This document shows positions 34,478 through 46,331 of a DNA stretch of 64,000 nt, piece after piece. The stretch lies in assembly GCA_963580455.1 (NCBI GenBank), contig OY756958.1, positions 1,686,501 to 1,750,500 on the forward strand, given 5' to 3'. The DNA is from Euonymus europaeus (Eukaryota; Streptophyta; Magnoliopsida; Celastrales; Celastraceae). How positions within the stretch are numbered: the stretch's first letter is position 1; the number at the start of each line of letters is the position of its first letter. The notes below the pieces were generated by a model, which was not told where the DNA came from, made no database searches, and saw only the letters and a list, made by a program, of their open reading frames with translations. The position numbers were made by a program, and so were the translations under genes.

Positions 34478-35960
34478 GGGGTAAAGTCTTCTTTCACTCG
34501 CTGAAAGATTTTGGATTTCTCAATTTAGTCACCCAAAGAATTTTTTGTCTCAAATTAGTAATCAAAAGTTTTTTTGGTACCAAACCAATCACTGGATCAG
34601 TTTACCCCTATTTAGATCAGCTTTTTTGCTGAGGTGGACAATTGACCACCAGTTGACCGTTTATTTGGCCAAACGACATTTTTTTAGCCATTGTAGCATA
34701 AAATTATAAATTGAAAAAAAAATATATAACTTCTCTCTCCTCTAATCAATCTCTCTCCTCCATCACCGGAAACCCAACTAAGTTCCACCAAAAAGACAAT
34801 CGATGGTGAAGATCGTCCTCCACTCCTTCTTTTATCTCCCCTCTCTCTCATGCACACACTCTCATTTTCTCTATTTTGGTGGTCTCCTCTCGATCTGGTG
34901 AAGTTTGATATCCTCTCAATCTGGCCAAGCCTTTGGTGACTGCCAAAGCCCTTGCTCTACTCTGTTGGATCGTGTACATCTGAGAGATTTGGTCACCTCT
35001 GTTGACACAAACCCGCATGTCTACTCCCCTCGTCGCTGAACGATTGGCTAGAAACAAGTCGGAGCGGTTCACGTATCTCATCGCAGCGGTCATGTCCAGT
35101 TTGGGGATAACTTTCATGTCTGTCATGACGGTTTATTACAGATTTGCTTGGCAAATGGAGGTACACAGCCAATCAATCTCTTTATATGAACATATATGTG
35201 TAGACATGTATGTATAAGTGGTTGTAATTGCCATTGCTTTTGTATCGGGCGGAGAGGTTCCTCTATTTGACATGTTTGGTACATTTGCCCTCTCTGTTGG
35301 AGCTGTTGTAAGTCTCGATTTCGATTGCGAATTGAAACGCAAAGTTTGATTCTTAGAATTGTGGGTTGTCGCTTAATTTTCAAGTTGGTATGGAATTTTG
35401 GGTAGAGTGGGCGCACAGAACTCTCTAGCACATCTCTTTGTGGCATATGCAGGAGGTTCGTTTGCTGTTTGGTTACCGTGAATTTTTTTCTTGTTGTTCA
35501 GTTTCTTATCAACCAAACTGGGTTTTTCTTCTTGTGGGTTTTTGGTTGCAATCTCACCACAAACCAAGAGAATGATCGATTAGGGTTTCAAATGGTGAAG
35601 AACGACCTAGGAGAATGATTATTTTTTATTTTTAAATTATAATTTTTGATTTTGTTTAGAGGATTTGTGTAGCGGTTGATCAGAAGATTGTATGACTATG
35701 ATTAGGCCATTTGCATTTTTTTTATTTTTAAAACTATTTTGAACTTTGGCAAATTTCAAGATACATCAACAAATTTACAGAGTCAACTGACGATCAATTG
35801 TCCAGCTCAACAGAAAACTGATCGAAATGGGGATAAATTGACCGAGTGATTGGTTTGGTACAAAAAAAAAACTTCTGATTACCAATTTGAGACAAAAAAA
35901 AATTGGATGACTAAATTGAGAAATCAAAATCTTTCAGTGACTTGAAGAAGACTTTACCCG
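34478..35960. mobile_element. Pack-MULE carrying a beta-carotene hydroxylase gene fragment
   Basis: Long inverted ends of about 210 bases (34478-34690 and 35745-35960) begin GGGGTAAAGTCTTC on the left and, read inward from the right, CGGGTAAAGTCTTC, and match over most of their length. An 8-bp duplication AAAACAAT lies at 34470-34477 and 35961-35968. Long ends with 8-10 bp duplications are typical of Mutator-like elements. The interior has no transposase but carries an exon-intron piece of a beta-carotene hydroxylase gene at about 35012-35447. It is a non-autonomous MULE with a captured host fragment. Confidence 0.85.
35012..35447 (+). pseudogene. Captured, broken fragment of a plastid beta-carotene 3-hydroxylase (BCH) gene
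   Basis: Three exon pieces are seen. The first (about 35012-35159) reads VAERLARNKSERFTYLIAAV then VMTVYYRFAWQME and stops at a GT. The second (about 35247-35308) reads GGEVPLFDMFGTFALSVGAA and ends at GTAAGT. The third (about 35382-35447) reads MEFWVEWAHRTL, an in-frame TAG, then HISLWHMQ. These are consecutive parts of the non-heme di-iron hydroxylase that turns beta-carotene into zeaxanthin. The fragment keeps introns, so it was copied from DNA. It ends at the first histidine motif region and lacks most metal ligands, so it cannot encode an enzyme. Confidence 0.85.
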
Positions 35961-35968
35961 AAAACAAT

Positions 35969-37903
35969 GACACAACAAGAGAACAAAACTTGGGCAATAT
36001 CTCTTAGCTTATGGTCACTAATAGAGACTTCCCTTCGTATGTTTTTAAGTGCATGAACTTTGAAAAGGCTTTTCTTTGGTGTTTGTTTTTTCTTTTCCCT
36101 GATGTTAATAGACTACGACGACAAAATTGCAGGATCATGGGCAAAAACAACACAAAAGGCCCAATGCTAATCCCATAAACTTGTCTCCACTGGCACTAAT
36201 ATGTCCCAATGCAAGTGATCTAAACAAGGGAACCACTATTAACACACAATTTTCGACTCACTACACAGACTTACTCAATACACTCCTAATTTTTCTCAAC
36301 ACACATATTGACATTCCTAAATTATCCTTTGATAAATATTACTTATATAACATTTGTTTTACTTAAATACCCTTAATTCACTTTCAATTTTCTAGAATCA
36401 CTTCCAATTTAAATGTAGTGCTCGTGTGGTTGATAACCGTTGTATGCATCAAAATTGGAGGGCCACAAATTGCAATTGATAAAGTTGAATACAATTTAAA
36501 AAAAATACAATAAAAGTGTAATTTCAAGGTTTGCTATACAAAAGACCTATTACCAAAAGAATTCGTCAACTCACACTTAACAAAACGAACAAGAGCTTCC
36601 TCTACTCAGAACTTAACAAGCTTCTCTCGTTCGCCAATTAACGTTCACTTGCTCACACAAACATAATAGGGTTAACTTATATAGCGGACGCTCCCTAATT
36701 CATCTGTTTGTTGATGATTGCCGAATCGATGAATAGGACTAGCTCCTTACTGAACGTTCCATTAGGGACTTACTAAAGAACTGAAGCAGATGCAGACCAG
36801 GGAAAGGAACATGAAAACAAGGTACACACCGAGCCCTCCTGATCCTATCCTGTTAGGAATTGATGTCATAACATTTTATGACCCAAAATAAAATTTTACC
36901 CAGAAATAACCCAAAATAAACTCCAGCATCTCAAAATAAAATTTTATTCAGATCAATTGATGTCAAATAGATAGTTCATTCAACAAATAGATAACTATGA
37001 AACCAAAATAAAAGGCCAGAAAAAGGGCGGAAGCAATACTTACTTTGTTGTGCGAATTTTGGGATGCACTATCACTTTGATCATTATTTTCAATATGATT
37101 CTCTGCAGTATTGTCTTTTTCAAGATTTTCTTCATGTTCCATCTCCTCTTCGACTTAACTAGAGGACAATATTGAACTCTATGTCATGATATGCTTAATC
37201 TAGTTATGTTATCCATAAATATATGGAAAAAGCTAGGAGGCTAAGAGAAGATGAGAGGCAAGAAGAAGAACGTAAAGATTAAAAGAATTAGGGTTAAAGT
37301 AATTTAATTGTGTAGAGATAAAAATATGGGGGTAAAAAGTAATTAAATTTTTAAAGTAATTATATACAAAGATAATTTAGTAAATTTAATTTTTCATTTT
37401 AAAATTGTGTACAGTGAGTTAAAAGTTGTGTGCAAATAGCACCTCTCTAAACAATCTCCAATGGTTTTGAAAGTTTTTCCCATGTAATCCAAGCCCAATT
37501 TTTTAGAAGAAGCCCGTGTCAATTGATATAAGGCCATCAAATAATGAAAGCCCATTCTTTGACCGGGCTTTAATGCTACTTGGCCCCTTTCTAGAAGGCG
37601 TGACGGGCAGACATCAACTACTTTACCTGAGCTTACGTTTTTGGATTTCAAAAGATTTCTCGTTCTGTGCATGGTAGATAATGCCAATCACAAAAGGAGT
37701 AATGCTGTTCCCGTTTTGCCTCCTCTAGGTCACCGGTTCATCGATTCTCCAGCCGTGAACCGTGGAGTCAATCGCTCACTCCATTAAACCCTGGCTTTCA
37801 ACAAACTTTGGTGTCTCACATTCAGGTGCTTGTCCCGTTCAATTGTCCGGCTGTACATTCTTCCCCGGTTGGCTTTTCTTTGCACCCTTCGTTTTTTGTT
37901 CAA
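35969..37903. other. Intergenic before PAPS3
   Basis: AT-rich DNA without a recognised complete gene. A minus-strand segment at about 37028-37160 reads EEEMEHEENLEKDNTAENHI followed by a hydrophilic stretch and a GTAAGT donor, so it looks like a leftover exon, family unknown. Bases 36880-36960 contain repeated AAAATAAAATTTTA units. The PAPS3 promoter and leader lie in about 37690-37903. Confidence 0.4.
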
Positions 37904-40900
37904 ATGGAGGAGGAAAGGTCCCTTGCGCTTCATCAGGTACGGAATGTCAGTTGGGTTTTCTTTAATTTTATTTAAATTATTTTTTTATATCGCATGACGC
38001 AATTGGTTTTTCATTGCTGTAGCTTATAGTTAACGAAGGGATTGTCCCGTCTTCGGAGGAGGAAGAGAAGAGGCGAAGCGTCGTTTACAAGCTCAGGAAG
38101 GTAGTTACTGTCGAATAACATATGAGTTTTTTATTATAACATTTTTAGTTCTTTTAATACTTTGTTGATAAAGTAGCATAGAGTTGCTCTTACTTATCGA
38201 GATTAGATTTTTGCGATGTCATTTTCCTTTTTGTGTCATTTTCCTTTTTCCTTTTTGTTGTTTCCTAGTAACTGAGCTGTTCTCTCTGAGATGGAATAGT
38301 TTTTTTTGTAGAAGCTAACTTCCTTAGAAGCTTAAATGCGTCAACAACAAAAAATATCTGCCCTATATTTTTGCAGATAGTATTGGCATGGATTAAGAGG
38401 GTTGCTTGGCAGCGTAGACTTACAAAACAACAAATTGCAGGAACGAGTGCCACTGTTTTGACATATGGATCTTATGGTATTGGGGTAAGTTCTTCATGTA
38501 TGCGTAGTTAAACCCCTTTGGCCCTTTCTATCTTTTATTAATACTTTATTGAGTGAGTACATGAACTTGGTATTCTGATTTCCGACATATATGCATATGA
38601 AAAGTTTTTATTTTAAAGTTATCCATCTAAAGATTCTCAACTATAGGAATCAATTCTTTCTGAGTTGTCGGGGTGGAAGTTTCAATCTTACACTTCAGGG
38701 ACCTCAGATTATGCACGTTTAGGTTGTTCCCTGCTGCCTCCTTGAAAGAGAGGTTTCCTGAACCACTAGACGATGAGGGCATATTTGCCCAACCACCAGC
38801 ACGCTATGCTCATAATATGAGCAGTTTTTTGAAATTGTCAATATACAATAGAATGATATGGTCTGACTAGATCTGAAGTATTTTTTCATCTTTCATGATT
38901 CCATAGAATTTTTTGTCTATTCCTGAATCATTCATTAGAATCGATATTCTGTATAAATCTATTTTTTATTATCTTCTATAATTTCGATGTAGAATTTATA
39001 TTTTAGAATATATATTACTTTTCCTATACGTTGATGATTGTTAGTGTGTGTACCTTTTGTTACATTTAGAAGCTAGATAAACCAATTTGCATATACATAA
39101 TTTATTTTAAAAATTTTCAGCATCCGAGAGTACCAGCTACAATTGCTTAATTGAAAATTAGAACTTAGTTTTCCATGGTGGAACATGAATAATTTTTGCA
39201 AACAATGACGAGGGAATATAGAAGTCTAACATTAAATCTATAATGTGCCAACATACTAAGCAAGTGGGGGGTCCTTTGTCCACCTTTGGTTTCTTGCAAA
39301 TATATAATGCTGGGATTACCCTTTGTTAGCTTTTTTGGGTGTCTTTGTATATCCACTCCCTTGTAAAAGATACATGGTTTGTCTGTAATCTTGTTCTTAC
39401 GTTTGTTCTACCACTTTTCTGAAAATGGTGGGAACTGTCATACAAGGGAAACTCCTGTTCACTGTTGCAGTGTGATAACATCAAAAGGTCATTTATTCCT
39501 GTCAACTGATGTCTTTTTCATTTTGTTCAGGTTCATGGACCAGAGTCAGATATTGATGCTTTATGTGTGGGTCCATTCTTTGCTACAATGGGTGTAAGTT
39601 TCTCTATTTTCATACTCATTTATTTCATCAGCTGTTGTGCGGACTGATTTTGTTATTTTTAACACTTATAATTTATTCAGGAGGATTTTTTTATTGTGCT
39701 ACGCAACATGCTCAAAGATTGCCCAGAAGTGTCGGAGATCCAGTGTGTGAGGAATGCAAAAGTCCCACTTATGCGGTTTAAATTTGATGGGATTCCAGTT
39801 GATCTCCCTTATGCACAGCTTAACATGTTATCTGTTCCTGAGGTATGTGTTAAAACTTTGTTGTAGAGATTATGTTGGAGGAAACATTTTTACTGGTATA
39901 GTTTTTACACTTGTTTTGTTCACTAGAGTGTAGAGAATTCATATTCAAATTTCCTACCTCCTCTGTCCCGGGTCCTCACATGTTTTTAGTATTTTCCTTG
40001 TGTTAATCTTTGAGATTCTTTCTGTTGATTATGTGCTTTTCTGATGTATTGAGTTTGCAGGATGTGGATGTGCTTAATCCATTCTTTTTGAGGGATATGG
40101 ATGAAGCCAGTTGGAAAAGCTTGTCAGGAGTACGCGCAAACAAGCGCATCCTTCATCTTCTCCCAGATGTGGAGGTAGATTCTGATTGAATATTTTCTAT
40201 GGACAGGAGACTTGAATCTTCATTTTTTGTCTGGTAGTCAAACAACATAGTAGGTTCACTGTTCACATGTTCTTAGTTTTTGTAATGCAAGGTAGGATCA
40301 TATATTGCCTAGGATATGTCACTATTTTTTGCTTTGCATTGCCTTGTTTTCCAAGATTACTTAATGTAATCATGTTGCTAGGTATATTGTAGAATCACAT
40401 TCTGGATCAATTGAAGCCTTACTGACCGTGTTTCATTGAGGTGATGTCAGAGGGGTATAAGTGTCTACTTGCTCATCTTACCTTTGCCATGTCCTATATA
40501 ATTTCATCGTTAGATGTCCTTGTTGCCAATCACTATGGTCCAGCCCAGATATTTGCAACCAGTTTTGGTTTTTTATTTTTCCTTCGCCAGCTGGGCCCTG
40601 CTTGTCATCAGTCCCTCGCAGCAGTCACCGCAATAGTCAAGCCTAGACACTAGCAACCATTAATTTCTGGTTGCCATCCTGCCAAAAAAAAAAAAAAAAC
40701 TAAGATAAGTAGGCAGGGAACTATATTGCTTCAGTTTAGCAGCCGACGAGTTAGTTACTGGAGGCTTAGGGGAGACTAGGTCCATGAGTGCATTGTGGGG
40801 TATTTCGGACTGCTATAGTGGATTGACAACAGCACCATTATGAAGGAATCTGGGAACATAATTTTCCTTCCACTTATTCACCTTTTCAAGTCCTTGGAAA

Positions 40901-42636
40901 ACTAATGTGTTTTTCTTCCTAATGCATGCCAGAGTTTCCAATCACTGCTGCGATGTGTTAAATTATGGGCCAAACGGCGAGGAGTGTATGGCAATGTAAG
41001 CACTATTTCCTTCTGCATGAGCTGAGTTATGAAAGCATATGAATATATGATGTGCTGCTAAAGGAGTAACAATTTTATTATGTTCTGTTATGCAGTTGCA
41101 TGGTTTTTTGGGAGGAGTCCATTTGGCAATTCTAGCAGCTTTTGTTTGTCAAAGTCATTCAGGCGCAAGCCTAAGTGATCTAGTTTCGAAGTTCTTTAAA
41201 ACTTTTGCATTTTGGCCTTGGCCTACCCCTGTGGTGCTGCAAGATGGAATATCGCCAGTACCTGGAGATGCTTCTGAGATTCGGTCCTTTATGCCTATTC
41301 GGTTACCATGTACTCCAAATGAATATTGTCATTCTAATATTACCAAAAGCACATTCTACAAAATCAGGGCAGAGTTTCTTCGAGCCCACAATTTGACTAG
41401 GGTATGTCTTGCTGTTTAACTGAGCGCTGTTTTTATTTCTTGCCCTGACAGTAGTTTGATTGTCTCTCTCAGTCATATCCCTGGTAACATCTATAGTGGT
41501 TTGCTGTTCCCCTCCCCTGTACGTTGATTTTATGGACTGCTTTTGTTAAATGCCTATGGAAACTCTGTGAATGTTGATGTTGTGGACAACCATGTGATGA
41601 CATTGCAGGACCTTCTTAGGCTGGGATTTGATTGGATTAGCATTTTTGAGCCTTTCCCGTACTCAAAAAAGTATGCACAATTTGTCAAAATTTCCCTGTC
41701 TGCCCCCGATCAAGAAAAGCTAGGAGACTGGGTTGGATGGGTGAAGTCATGTTTCCGCAGTCTTATTGTCAAGGTAAGTAGGTTATATCTTATTACATTG
41801 TGTGTTCATGGTCTGTTACTCTGTTACATCAAAGTTTTCTTCTTGGATGGTTTTTGGTCTTACTTGTTGAGACTAAGCATTTGTCCGTTCAAAAACACTG
41901 AGCACTTGTAATGGTATAGTTTGGTGCTGCTGTGCTGGCAGCTGAACAAGTGGAATGATACATCAAAACCATATGGAAACCCTAGTAAAGAACTGAGAAA
42001 AATGGTGTTACAGTGCATGGTTTAAAGTCCTTCAGACAGGATACTGTTCTTAAGGATACTGTTCTTATTTTACATTCCACTAATGCATTCGTTTTATACT
42101 CTCTGAACTTATCAGTGCAACTTCATTCATCTTTCCATATTATTCTCTTCTTATGGGTAATGGCTGGATAAGATGATTGCTTATCTATATTTCTATTCTT
42201 CTACATAGTCTTCGCATCTGTATTCTGTAGAGATTTATAAAATCTTAGTTTGCTGCAGCTGGAGGAGGTAAAGGGTATTTGTGATCCCAACCCCACAGAG
42301 TATGTTGACATGGGTGTAGCAGAGGCAAATGTTGTATTCTACTGGGGCTTACAACCAGGCAAGACTAATTCCTTGGATATAGAGTCTGTTGGGATGGATT
42401 TCCTAAAGATTATCAACAACGGCTCTCAGGGACCCTGTGGAAGGATGGGATTGTCTATTGTGCAGGCTTCTGAACTGCCTAAAGGCGCACAAGTTGAAGG
42501 TAGAAGGGGCAAGGGATGGAGTATTCCTAGGTATAGTCACCAAGGGATACTGGTATACTCTCAGCATCTGCCACATTACTTCCTTGGCTATGAGGCAAAC
42601 CATGAAGCTCCTGCTTATTTCAGTGCTACGGGCTAG
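37904..42636 (+). CDS. PAPS3: Poly(A) polymerase, PAPS3 type
   Basis: Exons 37904-37936, 38023-38100, 38377-38484, 39531-39593, 39681-39842, 40061-40174, 40933-40995, 41096-41401, 41609-41773 and 42259-42636 total 1470 bases, or 489 residues plus TAG. The nucleotidyltransferase motif is YGSYGIGVHGPESDIDALCV, with two catalytic aspartates in DID and the third in FDGIPVDLPYA. The central domain follows (LRCVKLWAKRRGVYGN, then HGFLGGVHLAIL) and an RNA-binding-domain-like end. It adds poly(A) tails to RNA. The long C-terminal region with nuclear signals found in PAPS1, PAPS2 and PAPS4 is missing, as in Arabidopsis PAPS3 (At3g06560), which is reported as cytoplasmic. The start ATG is the only one that keeps the frame through exon 1. 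It neighbours RWA2 as in Arabidopsis. Confidence 0.92.
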
Positions 42637-44210
42637 ATTTAGACCCCAGAATATATATACCTGTCTGCCAGTGTTGGCCTGGATTTTTGCTTCTGGTGTC
42701 GTACCTAATTTTGGTTCCTAGTTCGGCTGTTTCCCTAGACCGGACGGGAGTAAATGAAGACTCACTCTGCTGCATTCATTTCGGAAAAGCTATTGTTGAA
42801 GAGGAAGAAAAAATTGAAAAGCTGTTTTTTGTTTCAGTCGGAGGTGAAAGAGAGTAGAAACTTGGGATTTATAATGACCAAATGCGTTTTTAATCATCCA
42901 TTCTAGTTCTCTCTTGTTCAGCATGTTTGGTTGGCTAACATTTTTCCTTCTCTAGACCGGAAATGAAAATGAAGGACGTGATATCCAAACAAATCAAGTT
43001 ACTAGTTTGTTTGGCCCTGTTGTGGTGATAGATTTCCTTGTGAAAGACGGAGGGTCAGCATCCAATGACAACAAAGTTGGGTCGCCCACACATCATCTCT
43101 ACAACAAACTTAACTGATCATACTTTAGACGCATGTAGACAAACCTGATTATGCAACCAAGCGAATCAATATTATGATACAATACTTCCAGAGTCGGTTT
43201 CAGAAAATGCCCTCGGCCCCTCACTGATTTGCACAAGTGAACAAAAGCCAGCCATGATGGAAATGAAACGGTAGGACTTTCTGTTTGTGGACTCCAAGAC
43301 AAAGTCCCAGAAAATCTATGGTCTAATTACAGAATGTAGTGGTAGTGACACACAGATTTCTTCTGCAGACCTTTCTCTCTTATTGCTCACTGTATTCAAT
43401 GTGCATATGAAAGGACAAATATAAATCTAAATACAAGACGACGACGAGATTAAACAAATCATATATCTCTGTACATATATACATATGTCATCATCATATC
43501 CGATTAATTGCTAAATAAATATCAGATCCCCAAACATTTGCAAACGATATCACCGAACTGATGTCATAACAGTAAATCGTGCTTACGAATTACTAGTATC
43601 TTAGTTGACAAGCGGGATCGTATCTAATTTTCAATTCCGAATTCGAGCCCTACCCTCTTATTAAAAAAAAACAAGGAAGGTATTAAAAAAAACAAGGAAG
43701 GAAGGAAGGAGGAGGTTAACCGTGCTCCAGAGATCAACAGAATAAATAGTATGATCACTGATGTTAATGCAATAAATAACAAAACGATAACTTTGGAATA
43801 ATATACTTATATGGCAACCAATTATAGTATTTTACTGTGACCAACCAATAATATATATCTAGCAATAAATATTTATTGGTGGAGTAATTGGAATCTATCA
43901 ACGTAATTTAAAAATCATGCATACTTTAATATATTATTCGGTTAATTACATGCTATAACTATTTTTATACACATGTGAACACTCCTGCCACTGCCATAAT
44001 TAGTTTTAATTCAAAAATTCATGTGCTGTAAATGTAAATGCAAATATCACGGCGGCCTGATTATGTATGATAGAATCAGATCAAAACAAATCGGATGATA
44101 TATATATATCTCAGTTAAAACCAGATTATGCAACAACGCATATATAGAAATCGCTTTGTCTAGTGAATCAGTATATCATCTTCTAATTCTATTGCCTTGA
44201 ATCGAAGAGT
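42637..44210. other. Intergenic between PAPS3 and the first inhibitor gene
   Basis: PAPS3 3' untranslated region, then AT-rich DNA. A stretch at 43600-43650 (TTAGTTGACAAGCGGG then GAATTCGAGCCC) has weak pol III A/B-box likeness and may be an old SINE head. An AACAAGGAAGG duplication lies at 43670-43705. The promoter of the next gene ends this interval. Confidence 0.4.
44141..44147 (+). promoter_or_regulatory. TATA-box candidate for the first inhibitor gene
   Basis: TATATAG lies 64 bases before the ATG at 44211, a usual distance for a short plant leader. Confidence 0.5.
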
Positions 44211-44726
44211 ATGATGTCTCTACAACTCATTCTTCTTGTTCTTGCTACTATGTCTCTGCCATTTAGCCAAAGCAATCCTATAGCCTTAGACAGCAATCTT
44301 GTAGCCCAAACATGTAAGAAAACTCCCCATTACAATCTCTGTGTGTCGACTCTGAATTCAGACCCTCGAAGTTCGAAAGCGGATGTTACTGGTCTTGCCC
44401 TTATAATGGTTGATGTGATAAAGGCAAAGGCAACTCAAACATCAGGAAAAATCAAAGCCTTGCTTAAAGGCCGGCCATCGTTGAAGAAACCATTGAGTTC
44501 ATGCGCTGAGAGTTACCGTATAATTTTGGATGTTTCAGTCCCAGAAGCTGTGGAAGCTCTAACTAAAGGTGACCCCAAATTTGCTGAAGATGGTACCAAT
44601 GGTTGTGCTAGCGAGTCAAACTCTTGTGAAGAGGAATTCAAAGGGAGATCACCTCTCACTGCAATGAACAAAGACATGTCTGAAACCTCATCCGTCGCCA
44701 CTGCCATAATTAGGTTATTGCTGTGA
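44211..44726 (+). CDS. Cell wall/vacuolar invertase inhibitor-like protein (PMEI fold), copy 1
   Basis: An intronless gene of 171 residues. Residues 1-21 form a hydrophobic signal peptide. The mature part has the four cysteines of the family, C35 and C44 in TCKKTPHYNLC, then C97 and C138, plus an extra C131. LNSDPRSSKADVTGLAL is characteristic of cell wall/vacuolar inhibitors of beta-fructosidase (C/VIF), as is the AVEALTKGDPKFAEDG helix. These four-helix proteins bind acid invertases or, in the sister group, pectin methylesterases. Sequence features favour an invertase target but do not prove it. It is followed by a diverged copy 325 bases downstream on the same strand. Confidence 0.9.
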   Translation: MMSLQLILLVLATMSLPFSQSNPIALDSNLVAQTCKKTPHYNLCVSTLNSDPRSSKADVTGLALIMVDVIKAKATQTSGKIKALLKGRPSLKKPLSSCAESYRIILDVSVPEAVEALTKGDPKFAEDGTNGCASESNSCEEEFKGRSPLTAMNKDMSETSSVATAIIRLLL

Positions 44727-44984
44727 TGATCATTTGTGTTCATAGGATTAGATAAAGTTAATGATCCAAACTTGGAAAAGGTAATTGTACCAGGTTAATG
44801 ATCCAAACTTGGCTAATAAAAGTTCATACTGCCAATGTTTTCGTTGATATTCATTCTGGTTCATGAGATTAAGCTGTAGCTTCACAAGTCCTTTTTTAAA
44901 ATCTGTTGTAAGCAAAGAATGACAACAGTAACTACCCGTGAGAGAGAGCTATATGTGGCTCTACTTAAAAGGGTAAACAGACTC

Positions 44985-44990
44985 TATAAA
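44985..44990 (+). promoter_or_regulatory. TATA-box candidate for the second inhibitor gene
   Basis: TATAAA lies 62 bases before the ATG at 45052, matching the layout of the first copy. Confidence 0.55.
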
Positions 44991-45051
44991 GCTAAGACAA
45001 AATCACAAGAAAGCTTATCACTTCCATAACAGAAAGAAAAGGAAGAGCCCA

Positions 45052-45582
45052 ATGAGAACTGCAATCCCTCTATTGCATACCCACCTTGTTCTTCTTGTTT
45101 TGATCCCTGTACCCACAATCTCCTCCACTGATTTGATAGAAGAAATATGCAAGAAAACACCCTTCTATGATCTTTGTGTATTATCCCTAAAATCAGACCC
45201 TCAAAGCTTAAACTTGGATCTTAGAGGTTTAGCAACAGAAATGGCTAATACGGTGTTGTCAAATGCGAGTGAAAACCTTGATTACATCCAAGGCCTCATC
45301 AAGCAAAACAAAGACCCAGAGCAGCAGAGGCCACTGGCTTATTGTGCTGAAGCCTACATTCCAGTAGTGAAGTACAGTCTTCCTCAGGCAATAGAAGCTT
45401 TGAGCAATGGCCATTATGGGTTTGCCAATTATGGAATTTCAGATGCTGCCAATGGAGCAGATGCATGCGAGAAGAACTTCTCAGGTTACAACGCATCGCC
45501 ATTGACTGAAAGGAACCAATTTGTGCATAATCTGTCGGCGATTGCTGTTGCAATTATCAATGTTTTGTGGAAGAAAGGTTGA
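45052..45582 (+). CDS. Cell wall/vacuolar invertase inhibitor-like protein (PMEI fold), copy 2
   Basis: An intronless gene of 176 residues with a signal peptide of about 25 residues. Cysteines 33 and 42 (ICKKTPFYDLC) and 98 and 139 fit the two conserved disulfides. The chain aligns with the upstream gene throughout: SDPQSLNLDLRGLA replaces SDPRSSKADVTGLA, and ALSNGHYGFANYG replaces ALTKGDPKFAEDG. It ends with a basic WKKG tail. It is a tandem duplicate that has diverged widely, so the two inhibitors probably have different targets or expression. NAS at 71-73 and NFS at 141-143 could be N-glycosylated. Confidence 0.9.
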   Translation: MRTAIPLLHTHLVLLVLIPVPTISSTDLIEEICKKTPFYDLCVLSLKSDPQSLNLDLRGLATEMANTVLSNASENLDYIQGLIKQNKDPEQQRPLAYCAEAYIPVVKYSLPQAIEALSNGHYGFANYGISDAANGADACEKNFSGYNASPLTERNQFVHNLSAIAVAIINVLWKKG

Positions 45583-46279
45583 TTCATCCGGATTACTCCG
45601 ATTTGCGGCCATAGAATCAGCAGGAGGAGAGTCTGATCTCTAATTGGTTCTAGAATGGGTTGTTCAATGGTCGGTCTCCATGTGTCTCGGTTGGATTGTA
45701 CGCGTTATTTTTTTTGTGGGCTTGGGCTTTGGTTTTATTGCTTTTGGGATGGGCCCAAATGTCAGTTCTTGTTATGTAAAACTATCTAGACGTAGGTGAA
45801 GATATATCATAATATATGGGTGTTAATACTTTTTATATTTTGTTATCAAATATGATGAGATGGATGAGATCCTTCAACCCAAAACATATCATAGTCCATG
45901 GACATGTTGAAACTGTCTGACAGGAAATGTTACGGATGAAGAAAACTGGAGTTGGATTTTCACTGTGAATGGGCTTTTGCCTGAGACTTCAAATTCTCTC
46001 ATCATTTTCAAAATACTGTATGGCTTATAGACTAAGTAGGGCAACAGAAGTAAAGAGATACCACTCAAACAATAATTCTTAACCATATTGAAGCTACTGA
46101 TTGCATTTGCAGCAGCAATTCAGATAATCACACAACCAATTAATAAGCAATATAGCATCTGCATGTGAAACCACATGTTGAAACTAATGATATCACATGT
46201 ACTTTATGAGATTTCCAGAATCCAAGCTGGCTCTTGTGGGCAGTTTCACCTTAAACACAAAATCTAATAATATAATTGG

Positions 46280-46284
<5 letters not shown>

Positions 46285-46329
<45 letters not shown>
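46285..46329. repeat. (AT)n microsatellite
   Basis: About 22 uninterrupted AT units lie immediately beside the hairpin element; a shorter (AT)n run is on its other side (46698-46712). Confidence 0.95.

Positions 46330-46331
<2 letters not shown>

Noticed and set aside
34848..35126. 92-codon minus-strand frame in the Pack-MULE
   Set aside because: It is antisense to the captured BCH exon and has no match of its own.
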